DNA from: JANQIV01 sp050117315
Lineage (GTDB): Bacteria; Bacteroidota; Ignavibacteria; Ignavibacteriales; Melioribacteraceae
Reading direction: 5' to 3'
Assembly (NCBI GenBank): GCA_050117315.1
Contig: JASFMY010000002.1
Span: 90,195 to 154,194, forward strand
Length of the DNA stretch: 64,000 bases
A model generated the notes under the pieces. It was not told where the DNA came from, did not search any database, and saw nothing but the letters and a program-made list of their open reading frames with translations. The position numbers and the translations under genes are program-made. This document shows positions 35,348 through 44,972 of the stretch, in pieces (position 1 is the first letter of the stretch; every line of letters begins with the position of its first letter).

Positions 35348-35806
35348 ATGACACTTGTAAGATGGAACCCAGCAAAAGAATTATTAAACATGGACCGTGA
35401 ATTCAGGAGAATCTTTGACGTATTTGATAACAAATTCGGTACACGCAAATCTACTGATGAGGAATACGAAAGTGCAGTTTGGTCACCGTTAACTGATATT
35501 GTAGAAGACAATGATAAATATACTCTAAAATTGGATTTACCGGGCGTAGAAAAAAATGATGTAAAATTGTCTTACAAAGATGGTGAATTAGCTATTAGCG
35601 GTGAAAGAAAAGAAGAAAAAGAATCCAAAGAGTCCAAATATCACAGAGTTGAAAGAAGTTACGGAAAATATTTCCGCTCATTCAGACTGCCTGAAAAAAT
35701 AAAAGAAGATAAAATCGCAGCTGAATTCAAAAACGGTACATTGACTGTAAATATTCCAAAAGCTGAGGAAGTAAAGCCAAGAGAAATTTCAATAAGTGTA
35801 AACTAA
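35348..35806 (+). CDS. Hsp20 / alpha-crystallin small heat-shock protein
   Basis: 152 aa after AAAGGAGGTTAAA. N-terminal arm (ELLNMDREFRRIFDVF), alpha-crystallin domain from about residue 45 (WSPLTDIVEDNDKYTLKLDLPGVEKNDV to IAAEFKNGTLTVNIPKAE) and a short tail with the oligomer-forming I-x-I motif (EISISV). ATP-independent holdase for unfolding proteins. I saw no CIRCE-type operator in the 300-bp leader. Monocistronic, closed by a perfect hairpin. Confidence 0.95.
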   Translation: MTLVRWNPAKELLNMDREFRRIFDVFDNKFGTRKSTDEEYESAVWSPLTDIVEDNDKYTLKLDLPGVEKNDVKLSYKDGELAISGERKEEKESKESKYHRVERSYGKYFRSFRLPEKIKEDKIAAEFKNGTLTVNIPKAEEVKPREISISVN

Positions 35807-35830
35807 AGCCCACAAGTATCCCCTACAAGA

Positions 35831-35852
35831 AGGCAGTAGAATTCTACTGCCT
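35831..35852 (+). terminator. intrinsic terminator after hsp20
   Basis: AGGCAGTAGAATTCTACTGC plus CT is a perfect palindrome of 22 nt followed by CTTTTCTTTTAAAAG on the + strand. Confidence 0.85.
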
Positions 35853-35955
35853 CTTTTCTTTTAAAAGAAATAAAGATTATTTTTAATACAAATTTGTATA
35901 TCCTGTACAACCATTTGAATAATAATTGGTCTAACTACCTAGTGGTTGGGAAATT

Positions 35956-36534
35956 ATGATACAAGATTTTGAATTAATAAAACAAGCTCAAAAGGGCGAT
36001 ATGACTTCTTTCGAAGACTTGTTGTACAGGTACGATAGACAGGTATTAAATATTGCTGCTTCCTTTAGAAATAATGAAGAAGACGCAAAAGATATTTACC
36101 AGGAAGTTTTTATGAGAGTTTACAAAGGCTTGAAAAATTTCCAGTTCAAAAGTGAATTTTCAACCTGGCTCTACAGGATAACAACCAATGTTTGTATCTC
36201 CTTCAAGAGAAAAGAAAATAAATATAATATTGATTCGCTTGATAGAGAAATAAGGATTGACGAAGATGAAGGCGGAAAAGTATCCGACTTTATTGTAGGC
36301 GAAGAAAATACGGAAGATCGCGCCGTTGGTTCCGACATATCGGTTCATATTAAAGGAGCTGTTGATACTTTGCCGGAAAAACAAAAAATGGCGTTTACCC
36401 TAAAATATTATGAAGGATACAAAATAAAAGAGATAGCACAAATGATGCAGTGCAGCGACGGGACTATTAAGAGATATTTATTCACTGCAACAAACAAGAT
36501 GAGAGAACAGTTAAAACATCTATTTGAAAATTAA
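35956..36534 (+). CDS. ECF-type RNA polymerase sigma factor
   Basis: 192 aa. Region 2 spans about 20-90 (FEDLLYRYDRQVLNIAASFR, DIYQEVFMRVYKGLKNF, FSTWLYRITTNVCISFKRK) and region 4 about 130-185 (LPEKQKMAFTLKYYEGYKIK, EIAQMMQCSDGTIKRYLF). The next gene, 20 bp on, is a membrane-anchored zinc-less anti-sigma-like protein, followed by two DUF4097 proteins; the four form one operon. It likely drives an envelope response that includes its own operon. Confidence 0.94.
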   Translation: MIQDFELIKQAQKGDMTSFEDLLYRYDRQVLNIAASFRNNEEDAKDIYQEVFMRVYKGLKNFQFKSEFSTWLYRITTNVCISFKRKENKYNIDSLDREIRIDEDEGGKVSDFIVGEENTEDRAVGSDISVHIKGAVDTLPEKQKMAFTLKYYEGYKIKEIAQMMQCSDGTIKRYLFTATNKMREQLKHLFEN

Positions 36535-36554
36535 TCTTGCAAGAGGATTATAAA

Positions 36555-37526
36555 ATGAATAAAGTAAAATTTACCGACTTAGCTTATCTATATCTTTACG
36601 AGGAAATATCAGACCCGGAAAAGGTAGAGTTAGAAAATTATATTTTAGAAAACGATGAAGCTAAGCGGGAATTTGAAAGTATGAAACAGCTTCATTCCGC
36701 CCTGGTTTCAAATTCACCTGCTAAAATAGGTGAAAAAGCTCTACAAGAATCCAGGCAAACCCTGCTAAGAAATATCAGGAATCTTGAGTATAAAGAATCG
36801 TGGTTCACGAAATTTACCAAGGCCCTAAAAGAATCATTTTTATTTGAATATAAATTTGCTTTGAGTGGTGTTGCCACTCTTGCAATCGGAATGTTTCTTG
36901 GTTACTTATTCTTTACACCTTCTTCGCAGGATGGTTTTATTGATACAGGTAAACAAATAAACATAGATGAATTGGAAAAAAGCGGAATCGATATTTCAAA
37001 TATCAGGTTTAAAAATCCTTTTAACCAAGACGGCTCAATTGAAGTTACCTTCAATGCTGTTAAACCGGTAACTTATAAAGGTAAGGCAAGTGATGAAGTA
37101 ATGCAGCGTTTGTTAGCTGCAGCTTTGGTCAATTCCGAAAATCCCGGCACAAGATTAAAATCATTAAACCAAATAAAACAACAATCTAAGAAAAACTTTA
37201 ACCCTGATCCTAAAATAAAATCCGCTCTTATTACTGCCCTTAAGGTTGATGAGAATCCTGGTGTAAGAAGAGAAGCCTTAAATGTATTAATGAATTTTCC
37301 TTTTGACCTTGAAATAAGAGATGCATTTTTATTTGTACTAGAAAGTGACCCTAATTCAGGTATGCGCGTTTCAGCTATAAATGCACTCACAGATTTAAAA
37401 CAGCAAGGTACATCCATTGATGATGAAATTAAGAGTGTACTAAACAAACAAATTCAGACAGACGAAAGCGACTTTATAAAAATTCGTGCGGCTTCGTTGC
37501 TGCAGGAGGTAAGTGAAAATGAATAA
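36555..37526 (+). CDS. anti-sigma factor with C-terminal HEAT-like repeats
   Basis: 323 aa from ATG 36555, after GCAAGAGGATTATAAA. The N-terminal 80 residues are a cytosolic anti-sigma-like domain (LAYLYLYEEISDPEKVELENYILEN shortened here in type to the FTDLAYLYLYEEIS helix) without zinc ligands. A membrane helix lies near 105-125 (GVATLAIGMFLGYLFF). Outside the membrane, residues about 185-320 form helical repeats (NPGTRLKSLNQI, NPGVRREALNVL, NSGMRVSAINAL, KIRAASLLQE), HEAT-like. The sensor is thus a repeat scaffold, probably a protein-binding surface. Its stop overlaps the ATG of the next gene by 8 bp. Confidence 0.8.
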   Translation: MNKVKFTDLAYLYLYEEISDPEKVELENYILENDEAKREFESMKQLHSALVSNSPAKIGEKALQESRQTLLRNIRNLEYKESWFTKFTKALKESFLFEYKFALSGVATLAIGMFLGYLFFTPSSQDGFIDTGKQINIDELEKSGIDISNIRFKNPFNQDGSIEVTFNAVKPVTYKGKASDEVMQRLLAAALVNSENPGTRLKSLNQIKQQSKKNFNPDPKIKSALITALKVDENPGVRREALNVLMNFPFDLEIRDAFLFVLESDPNSGMRVSAINALTDLKQQGTSIDDEIKSVLNKQIQTDESDFIKIRAASLLQEVSENE

Positions 37527-38697
37527 ATCAATTTATATAACCGCAATAATTTTTCTTCTTTTCTCGTTTACGGACTTATATGCGCAAAGAAGCAGGGAAA
37601 ACTCACGTGAAAAGTATCACGAGGATGAATATGAAAAGGTAGAAACATTTAAAGTATCCAAGGGGGGTACTTTAAAAATAGATGTTAATCCCGGCGATGT
37701 AGAAATAAATACATGGGATAAAAACGAAGTATACATTCTAGTAACAGATATAGACAGTGATGATTCAGAAGGACTGAAAATAAGAAAAAGCGGAAATAAA
37801 ATTATAGTTACTTACAATTCTCATTGGGGTTGGTCGGATAGTGATATTTCTGCTACTGTTCCGAAAGATTTTAACCTGGATATCAGGTCTACAAGCGGAG
37901 ATATTGATGTTATCGGAGATGTTACTGGAGATGTAAAAGCGGAAACTTCCGGTGGTGATATTACCACTTATAACGTAACCGGCGAAGTATACCTGAACAC
38001 AATGGGCGGAGATATTAAAACTGGTGATATTAAAGGCGACTTATATTTAAACACGCAGGGCGGAGATATTAAAATCGGCTTGGTAAGCGGGGGCAAAAGA
38101 GCCACTATCAATACAATGGGGGGGGATATTAAAATTACTGAAATAGGCACTTCGCTTGATGTTAAAACTTATGGCGGGGATATTAGAGTCGGAGATATCA
38201 ACGGTGAAGCTAATGCTGTTACTTACGGCGGTGATATAATTTTGGGAAACGTAAAAGCAGGTGTTGATGCCGAAACTTACGGCGGCAATATAAAATTGGA
38301 AAGTGCCAACGGCGAAGTTAAAGCAAGTACATACGGCGGTAATCTTTATTTAAAAAAAGTTAAAGGCAGCGTGTCGGCAAAAACAAACGCAGGCAAAGTA
38401 TATGTTGAATTGGACCCGGAAGTAAATTCGAGAAGCCTGATAAGATCGAACATGGGAGATATAGAATTGTTGATACCGGCAAATACAAAAGTTACTGTTG
38501 ATGCTGAAATTAAAGTACGCGGCTGGTGGAAACATGCAAAAGATGATTATGATATACACTCTGATTTTAAAGCAACTAATTATGTGCAAGACGAAGATGA
38601 GAAAGAAGTATACGGGCTTTACGAAATAAACGGCGGCGGACCCATTGTAAAAATAAAAACAACTAATTCAAAAATTAAAATTGCAAAAATGAAATAA
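37519..38697 (+). CDS. secreted DUF4097 beta-solenoid protein (first paralogue)
   Basis: 392 aa from ATG 37519, overlapping the anti-sigma stop; a GTG two codons upstream is less likely. Signal peptide ends at LYAQ. A beta-helix of about eight coils follows from 120 to 290, each with a GGD/GGN turn (TSGGDI, TMGGDI, TQGGDI, TYGGDI, TYGGNL) spaced near 20 residues. Such DUF4097/DUF4098 repeats are secreted or surface adhesin-like proteins of unknown role. As the third gene behind a sigma factor it is probably an envelope-stress output. Confidence 0.85.
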   Translation: MNKSIYITAIIFLLFSFTDLYAQRSRENSREKYHEDEYEKVETFKVSKGGTLKIDVNPGDVEINTWDKNEVYILVTDIDSDDSEGLKIRKSGNKIIVTYNSHWGWSDSDISATVPKDFNLDIRSTSGDIDVIGDVTGDVKAETSGGDITTYNVTGEVYLNTMGGDIKTGDIKGDLYLNTQGGDIKIGLVSGGKRATINTMGGDIKITEIGTSLDVKTYGGDIRVGDINGEANAVTYGGDIILGNVKAGVDAETYGGNIKLESANGEVKASTYGGNLYLKKVKGSVSAKTNAGKVYVELDPEVNSRSLIRSNMGDIELLIPANTKVTVDAEIKVRGWWKHAKDDYDIHSDFKATNYVQDEDEKEVYGLYEINGGGPIVKIKTTNSKIKIAKMK

Positions 38698-38712
38698 CGG
38701 ATTGGGGGAAAA

Positions 38713-39843
38713 ATGAAAAAGCTAAATAATTTCATAGCGGTAGTTTTTAGTCTAATTTTAAGTTTTACTAACGCACAGGAAAGAGTAATTGAAAAAGAAT
38801 TTCAAATTAACCCCGGGGAGAAACTAATTTTAGATTTTGAAACCGGGATGAGTATTAAAATTAAAGGGTGGGATAAAGATGTTGTTAAAGCTGAAATATA
38901 TTTGGACGGCAGGGATTCGGAAAATATCGAAATCGATTTTGATCAATCAAATAGTGCAGTGGTAGTTACTTCGGAATACATGGGCAGAAGAGATAATTAT
39001 AGAGGCAGAGCGGACTCCTATTTCATGGTACCGGCAAAATTTAATATTGATTTGAATACGATGGGCGGCGGAGTAGAAATTGATAACGTTGAAGGTGACA
39101 TAGAAGGCCAGACAATGGGAGGATCGTTGGATTTATCAAATCTTAAAGGCCACCTAGATTTGCAGACTATGGGGGGCGGCATAAGTTTAACGGATTCAAA
39201 AGTAGACGGTAAAGTACATACAATGGGCGGTTCTGTAGATGTTGAAAATGTTGAAGGCGATGTCAGCGCTTCTTCTATGGGCGGAAATGTCAGACATAAA
39301 AATGTAAAAAGCAGTTCAAAATCTGTAGGTGAAGAAGTAGACATAAGTACAATGGGCGGTTCAATTGATGTTGACGAAGCTTTACATGGTGCAAATGTTA
39401 AAACCATGGGTGGAGCAATAAAAGTGAATAAAGTACATAAGTTTCTAAAAGCTGAAACAATGGGCGGCGACATAACTGTTAGAGAACTTGACGGCTGGGT
39501 TAAAGCAAAAACCATGGGCGGAGATATTTACGTTAAAATGGTAGGGGACCCAAATAAAGGTGAAAGAGATGTTGAACTAACATCAATGAGCGGTGATATT
39601 GAACTATACGTGCCAAAAGGAATGTCGATGAGATTTGATCTTGAATTAGTTTATGATGAAGACGACGAAGGTGAATTCGATATTATAAGTGATTTCCCAA
39701 TTGATAAAGAAGTTGAAGAATCGAGAGGAAGAAACCACTGGAATGATTCCTTAACAATGTACGGGACTGGCGAAGTAAACGGGGGCAAAAACTCAATAAG
39801 AATAAAAACAATAAACGGCGATATAATTATTAACTATTTTTAA
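38713..39843 (+). CDS. secreted DUF4097 beta-solenoid protein (second paralogue)
   Basis: 376 aa after GATTGGGGGAAAA. Signal peptide ends at TNAQ. Paralogue of the previous gene, starting 15 bp behind it. Eight or more coils between about 115 and 280 carry TMGG or SMGG turns (TMGGGV, TMGGSL, TMGGGI, SMGGNV, TMGGAI, TMGGDI). Unlike the first paralogue, which mixes TYGG and TMGG, this one is nearly pure TMGG. The C-terminal DINYF-like beta end (KTINGDIIINYF) closes the fold. Confidence 0.85.
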   Translation: MKKLNNFIAVVFSLILSFTNAQERVIEKEFQINPGEKLILDFETGMSIKIKGWDKDVVKAEIYLDGRDSENIEIDFDQSNSAVVVTSEYMGRRDNYRGRADSYFMVPAKFNIDLNTMGGGVEIDNVEGDIEGQTMGGSLDLSNLKGHLDLQTMGGGISLTDSKVDGKVHTMGGSVDVENVEGDVSASSMGGNVRHKNVKSSSKSVGEEVDISTMGGSIDVDEALHGANVKTMGGAIKVNKVHKFLKAETMGGDITVRELDGWVKAKTMGGDIYVKMVGDPNKGERDVELTSMSGDIELYVPKGMSMRFDLELVYDEDDEGEFDIISDFPIDKEVEESRGRNHWNDSLTMYGTGEVNGGKNSIRIKTINGDIIINYF

Positions 39844-39924
39844 TTCGCAAGTTATTGTTATGAAAGACGTTATAGATTAAGATTCTATACCCCCTAATAC
39901 TATCTGTTTTTTGAACCAATTATT

Positions 39925-40671
39925 TCATTTTCTCAAAGCAGCTTTTGTAAATTTATATTCAGGAATGTCAACGTTAAAATCGATTGAATCTATTATGTAA
40001 TCCGTTCCTTCACCGCTAAGCAGCATGTCTTTAAAATTCATTTTCTTTGGATACCACCGGTTGTCGACTTTCATCACTTCCTGTATTTCCGTCTTTTTCA
40101 AAAGACGTCCGCTTTTTGCATATCGTTCTTCTTTTAACGGAAGCCATCTTTCTTTGTCTGCCCAAACCTTCCTGCTGTAATAAGTGATGTCTGCTTCTTT
40201 TGCGGTTAACAAAATTACGTAACACTCACGCCCGTTGAATTCTTCCATATTTTCAATCTTTGCATCGTACATATCAAAAAGCTTCCGGTTTTCGGTTACG
40301 TCTTCATAAGATAAATCGGAACCCATCACGGATTGTTTCAACAAATGGCCGGAGATAGTAATGATGCGGTCCGTAGGTTCGGGAATATAATCCCAGATGT
40401 TGTCATCAAGACGCAGCATTTTCTTTCCTCTTTCGCGCGGGGGATCGAGATACTCAACAAATGCTTTTTCTTTCCCATGCACCCACGATCTCGATTTTAT
40501 TGTTCGTGTTCCCGAGCGGCTGTGGATAATCATTGTGGTTGTGCTGACAGCTTCATCGAGCACCAAATTTTTATCGATCTTTTTTAAAATATCTTCTCCT
40601 GTAAGAGACTGCGTAATTAAGATCGCCGGTAATAAATTAAACAGAAAAGATATAATTAATAATTTACTCAT
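39925..40671 (-). CDS. LolA-like outer-membrane lipoprotein-sorting protein
   Basis: 248 aa with a signal peptide (cut near ITQS). The LolA_2-type fold is visible: SLTGEDILKKIDKNL, MIIHSRSGTRTIKSRSWV, FVEYLDPPRERGKKML, DDNIWDYIPEP, the GSDLSYEDVTE block, and WADKERWLPLKEERYAKSGRL. Periplasmic carrier for a hydrophobic cargo. Last gene of a six-gene minus-strand operon; its start meets the stop of the permease upstream (1-bp overlap). Confidence 0.87.
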   Translation of the reverse strand: MSKLLIISFLFNLLPAILITQSLTGEDILKKIDKNLVLDEAVSTTTMIIHSRSGTRTIKSRSWVHGKEKAFVEYLDPPRERGKKMLRLDDNIWDYIPEPTDRIITISGHLLKQSVMGSDLSYEDVTENRKLFDMYDAKIENMEEFNGRECYVILLTAKEADITYYSRKVWADKERWLPLKEERYAKSGRLLKKTEIQEVMKVDNRWYPKKMNFKDMLLSGEGTDYIIDSIDFNVDIPEYKFTKAALRK

Positions 40672-41942
40672 TATTCAAGTTCCTTAAACAATGTGGCGGT
40701 TTGTCTTTTTAATATTCCTATTCCGGCAATTGCCGTTCCCAAAATTGTAGCAAATAACCCGGGAATAAAACCAATGTAATAACTTGTAAACGTAATTCTT
40801 GCACGTAAAATATTGTTTACCATTAAAGTTGAATTTTTGAAGAATTCGGACAAATCAATTCCGACTTGCTGCAAGTAATAAGTAATTCCCAATCCGATAG
40901 CGGTTCCAATAAGTGAGCCGCTCAAACCTATGTAAATTGATTCGTAAATCATTGACATATAAACATGTCCCTTGGATTCCCCAAGCGCAATTCGAACCCC
41001 GATTTCCCCGTATCTCCGCAAGCCGGACATCAAGCCCGCATTCCAAAGAACAATAGACATCGCGAATACAAATATAAATACAATTATAAATCCCATAGAT
41101 TTTGCATACGCAAGGTATTCCCTCATTTGGTTTTGGTCTTCCAAGGTTAACATGATTGGAGAATATTTATCATCTGTTTCTGAGTATTCTTTGTTAAACC
41201 GATCTCTGATTTTTGTAGTTTCTTCGGAATTATAAAAACCGTCGTCGGCAAATCCGAGTATTTCTCCCGCACCGTCATACATATCCAATGCGTATTGAAT
41301 ATCGCTTACATCGGCAATCATTGCTCCACGGTCCATCGCCATAATTCCGAACTCCACGGTTCCGGCAACAATAAAATTTTGGATTGCCATACTCCCGTTT
41401 GAGGAAGAACTGATAAGCGTAACAACATCATTAAGTTTTATATTTAATTGAGTCATAACATCTTTACCAAGCAGAACTTCGCCGGGTTTGTCGGGAATAT
41501 GCCCGGTTATAATTGAGGATTGCAGTTCCATTCTTTCCGGTTCTTTCGAATTTTTTCCCAGGATATCAATTGCAAACCCGACGATCATACCTTGCTCTTT
41601 TGTTTCCCCGGTTGAATCGGGGATATCCAGAAGCCCGCCGAATTTGATTCTTTTGACCCAATCGTAATCAGGGTAAGATTGGGTCAATCCGTCAATCAAT
41701 GAATCAACGCCAATCAGTCCAAGGTCGTTTGGAACTTGATCTGAAAGTTCGCTGTATGCTTGTGTCATTATTTTAACGTGTCCTGTATCGAACTGCGCAC
41801 TGCTGTCGATAATTTCATTAAAAGCCCCCATCATCCAGGAGTATAGAATAGTTGAAAGAATTACACCTATACTGATGATAATAATAGGGAAAAGACTTTT
41901 CTGCCTGTCCCGGATTAATCCTTTGAAAAGAAATTCGATCAT
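40671..41942 (-). CDS. LolC/E-type ABC permease (second)
   Basis: 423 aa. N-terminal membrane helix (SLFPIIIISIGVILSTILYS), a periplasmic MacB-like domain (about 45-275) and three C-terminal FtsX helices (YAKSMGFIIVFIFVFAMSIV, GEIGVRIALGESKGHVYMSM as coupling helix). Paired with the adjacent permease, its start overlapping that gene's stop by 4 bp, it should form the heterodimeric LolCDE-like core with the ATPase at 43135. Confidence 0.9.
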   Translation of the reverse strand: MIEFLFKGLIRDRQKSLFPIIIISIGVILSTILYSWMMGAFNEIIDSSAQFDTGHVKIMTQAYSELSDQVPNDLGLIGVDSLIDGLTQSYPDYDWVKRIKFGGLLDIPDSTGETKEQGMIVGFAIDILGKNSKEPERMELQSSIITGHIPDKPGEVLLGKDVMTQLNIKLNDVVTLISSSSNGSMAIQNFIVAGTVEFGIMAMDRGAMIADVSDIQYALDMYDGAGEILGFADDGFYNSEETTKIRDRFNKEYSETDDKYSPIMLTLEDQNQMREYLAYAKSMGFIIVFIFVFAMSIVLWNAGLMSGLRRYGEIGVRIALGESKGHVYMSMIYESIYIGLSGSLIGTAIGLGITYYLQQVGIDLSEFFKNSTLMVNNILRARITFTSYYIGFIPGLFATILGTAIAGIGILKRQTATLFKELE

Positions 41943-43120
41943 GATATCTTCCCCCTTAGTGCATCGGTTGGTTTAAGTTTTGCAATTTTTCTTGTGGGCA
42001 AAAAACTCACGATTAATACTGAAACAAAAAGAATTAAACTTGAACTCAAAAATAGCTGGATACTGTATTTCGGGTACAAAGTTGTTCCGATTGAAAACCC
42101 GGTAGACTGCATAGCTTCGGGTAGCCCGATTCCGTTGGCAGCGGTGAAATTAAGAATTGGAATTCCATAAATCGCGCCGGCAATAATTGCGAGTAAACCG
42201 TAAAAGGTTCCCTCGCAAGTGAAAAGGGAAATTACGTTTGCGCGCGTCATCCCCATCGCCATCATTGTCCCCATTTCTTTTCTCCGGCGAAAAATTGAAA
42301 GTACTTGTGTATCGAAAACCGCGAGTAGCGCCATAGCAAGCAGCATCACATACATAACCGCAGTGCCGCCTTTTTTCATTTCAATGAAATTATTTATCTC
42401 CTTCAGCAAATAATCATGATCTTTGTAAACCCAATCGGGATTTCCTGCCGGTACTTGCTGAATATTTTTCTTTAATACGATAATAGTAGCCTGGTCCGGA
42501 GCTGCCATCATTCCCTGCATTTTTTTCAAAGGTATCCAGATTTGACCGTTATCTATCGACTGGACTTGTGTGCTCATTACGTACGCGATTCTTAAATCAA
42601 TTGCATCGAAAGTTCCGTTAATATCTTTCCAGCGGACGGTTACATAATCGCCCAATTTTAATCCGGTGCTGTTCGCCATTCTCTGCCCAATAATTGCAGG
42701 AATATCCTCCGTGTATTTGGGATCGAGTAGTTTATCGGAAGGGAAGTCCAAAATCTTTTGTGAAGGATCAATGCCTTTGAGTTTAGCAGAATGAACATGC
42801 CCGCCGACAAAGAGTGCGCTTGAGGTAATTAGGATCGGTGCTGCATCACCTTTACTAATTGCATTGCTCAGCGGTTCGGTAATTTTAGCGTGTGCTTCGT
42901 CCAGCGAGAAAGGATCATACTCATCATAGTTTTGCTGCCAGAATTGTCCGCCGCCTATTTCACTGTCGATTGTTGCGTCTTTAATCTGTTCCGACATTCC
43001 TTCGTAAAATCCTTCGGTCCAAACAAACAATACAAATGCGAATGAAAGAACTGCAACGTTCAGCCAGGTTCTAAGCCCGGCGTGTGTTATGTTCTTTAAT
43101 GCTAATTTTAGTGTTAACAT
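41939..43120 (-). CDS. LolC/E-type ABC permease (first)
   Basis: 393 aa. Same layout: AGLRTWLNVAVLSFAFVLFV first helix, periplasmic domain, then MYVMLLAMALLAVFDTQVL, the coupling segment KEMGTMMAMGMTRANVISLF and a PTRKIAKLKPTDALRG end typical of LolC/MacB permeases. Lies 14 bp behind the ATPase gene. Cargo is unknown: the operon has its own outer-membrane barrel and carrier, so lipids or lipoproteins are likely. Confidence 0.9.
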   Translation of the reverse strand: MLTLKLALKNITHAGLRTWLNVAVLSFAFVLFVWTEGFYEGMSEQIKDATIDSEIGGGQFWQQNYDEYDPFSLDEAHAKITEPLSNAISKGDAAPILITSSALFVGGHVHSAKLKGIDPSQKILDFPSDKLLDPKYTEDIPAIIGQRMANSTGLKLGDYVTVRWKDINGTFDAIDLRIAYVMSTQVQSIDNGQIWIPLKKMQGMMAAPDQATIIVLKKNIQQVPAGNPDWVYKDHDYLLKEINNFIEMKKGGTAVMYVMLLAMALLAVFDTQVLSIFRRRKEMGTMMAMGMTRANVISLFTCEGTFYGLLAIIAGAIYGIPILNFTAANGIGLPEAMQSTGFSIGTTLYPKYSIQLFLSSSLILFVSVLIVSFLPTRKIAKLKPTDALRGKIS

Positions 43121-43134
43121 ATTGTCACCGGCTG

Positions 43135-43830
43135 TTAATTCAAATAAATATCATTTACAATTTTGCCGTCCGTCAGCACGACTTTTCTTCGGAGATATCC
43201 AATAACTTTCTCATCGTGAGTAGCAAAAAGGAAAGTTGTTTTAAGTTCTTCGTTTAGTTTTATCATCATTTTCAAAATGTTATGGGAATTTGCAGCATCG
43301 AGATTTGCAGTTGGTTCATCGGCTAAAACAATCTTTGGATTTTTTACCATCGCTCTCGCAACCGCAACGCGCTGGCACTCGCCGCCGGAGAGCTGTGCGG
43401 GTTTTGATTTTGCCTTGTCTTCCAGTCCGACCCATCCCAATGCCTGCATAACAGCTTTTTCTCTTTCGGTTTTTTCTTTTTTTAACAGGAGGAGAGGAAA
43501 TTCAACATTTTCAAATACATTGTAAACCGGCAGCAAGTTGTACGTCTGGAAAATAAAGCCCAAAGATTTATTCCTAAGCTGAGAGGATTGTCTGTGATTC
43601 AACAACGCAACATTTTCGCTCAGTACAATTGCCTCTCCGGCGGATGGATCGTCCAGCGCACCGATAATATTTAATAGTGTTGTTTTCCCGGAACCGCTTG
43701 GTCCAACCAATCCGGTAAACTCACCCAGCTTTACCGAAAGGTTAATATCATCGAGCGCTCTAAATTTTCTTAACCCGATTGGATAATCTTTTATCAAGTT
43801 ATGAATGGAAATCACTTCGGAATTTTCCAT
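43135..43830 (-). CDS. LolD-type ABC ATPase
   Basis: 231 aa. Walker A GPSGSGKTTLL, Q-loop FIFQTYNLLPVYNVFENVEF, signature LSGGECQRVAVARAMVKNP, Walker B IVLADEPTANLD and H-loop ATHDEKV. The LLPVYxVxENVExPLLL stretch is the LolD/MacB subgroup pattern. It powers the two permeases directly downstream. Confidence 0.95.
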   Translation of the reverse strand: MENSEVISIHNLIKDYPIGLRKFRALDDINLSVKLGEFTGLVGPSGSGKTTLLNIIGALDDPSAGEAIVLSENVALLNHRQSSQLRNKSLGFIFQTYNLLPVYNVFENVEFPLLLLKKEKTEREKAVMQALGWVGLEDKAKSKPAQLSGGECQRVAVARAMVKNPKIVLADEPTANLDAANSHNILKMMIKLNEELKTTFLFATHDEKVIGYLRRKVVLTDGKIVNDIYLN

Positions 43831-43850
43831 TTTGATTTTCTCCTTAAATT

Positions 43851-44960
43851 TTAATAGTTATAAATAAACATTACTTGTAAACCATAACCGCTTAAAGGAA
43901 TATTTTCATTTTGGCTGATACTTGTGCTTCCGCCCGAGGGATAATAAAATGCTCCAATATTTATCAGGAAGGAATCGTATGATCTTTGCCATTGTGTGTA
44001 CTGGTAGAATTTTTTTTGATTCCATGAATAGTAACCGATTGCCGATAAATTGTCGAACATTCCTACTGGGTACGACAACATAAATGCGGATATTTCCGAA
44101 TCGGAGTCATTTCCCAATATCTTGTTTGAAGCAAAAACACCCATGTGTTCAATAACCGTATAAAGACCGCTCCCGATTCCGAATGTATAATCTGCACCAA
44201 GTGTTAAATTCTTTTGCCATTTGTACGGAAGCAAATCCGAATTACTGTGCTGAAAAACAGATTCAAACCAAAATCCAATTTCAATATCCCATCTTCCGTC
44301 AAGAGCAAAGCGGTTTTCCCTGTATTCAAAATTCCCGGCATTTACTTCTCTTGTGTGGAACGTTGCAGCCATCTCTCCGTCCGGAACGGGGAACTGGTAT
44401 CTTCCGCCAAACTCAGGTTTCTTTTTTGCCGTCGAATAAACTTCGTAACCTTTCGTCGATTCATTTCCGTATAAACCCCATAGCCAGATTCCCGAATTAT
44501 TCAAAAAACTGTACCTGTAACGAATGCCGTACACACCGTCCGTCATATTTAACGGGTCGCGGGGATCGATTTTATCGAACCACATTAGTGAACGCAAAAT
44601 TTGAGCAGGTCCGAAATTTAATTGCTGAAGGCCAATTCTTGTTTCGGATTGTGCGGTTGCAAATCTCAGCTTTAATCTATAAAGTTTTAAATCTTTGTCT
44701 GAATTATCGAAATCCGTTTGAAGAAAACCGTTCAAAGATAACTCTGCATCAAAAAACATTTCGGAATTAAGATATTGTTTAAAAGTTATTTCAGGAAAGA
44801 ATCGTAATCCCAAGTTCAGGCGCCATTCATTCAAAGTATTTATCGGGCGAGTCCAAAGAGATACCTGCCCGCGATGTTTTAAATCACCGGCAAAAAGATT
44901 GAGCCTAAGGAAAGTGAATAGCAAAAAGGCTCCCAATATCAGCTTTTTATATAAATTCAT
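43851..44960 (-). CDS. outer-membrane beta-barrel protein of the export operon
   Basis: 369 aa with a signal peptide (ends LFAG). The remainder alternates polar and aromatic residues in amphipathic strands and ends in GYGLQVMFIYNY, a C-terminal beta-signal with terminal aromatic. ETRIGLQQLNFGPAQILRSL and DPRDPLNMTDGVYG resemble porin/DUF1302-like barrels. In an ABC operon with a LolA-like carrier it is a candidate outer-membrane acceptor or exit. Confidence 0.75.
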   Translation of the reverse strand: MNLYKKLILGAFLLFTFLRLNLFAGDLKHRGQVSLWTRPINTLNEWRLNLGLRFFPEITFKQYLNSEMFFDAELSLNGFLQTDFDNSDKDLKLYRLKLRFATAQSETRIGLQQLNFGPAQILRSLMWFDKIDPRDPLNMTDGVYGIRYRYSFLNNSGIWLWGLYGNESTKGYEVYSTAKKKPEFGGRYQFPVPDGEMAATFHTREVNAGNFEYRENRFALDGRWDIEIGFWFESVFQHSNSDLLPYKWQKNLTLGADYTFGIGSGLYTVIEHMGVFASNKILGNDSDSEISAFMLSYPVGMFDNLSAIGYYSWNQKKFYQYTQWQRSYDSFLINIGAFYYPSGGSTSISQNENIPLSGYGLQVMFIYNY

Positions 44961-44972
44961 TTTCCGTTTCCG

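Noticed and set aside
39018..39515. 165-aa proline-rich frame opposite the second DUF4097 gene
   Set aside because: It mirrors the repeated TMGGD coding pattern in reverse; the + strand gene has signal peptide, operon context and ribosome site.
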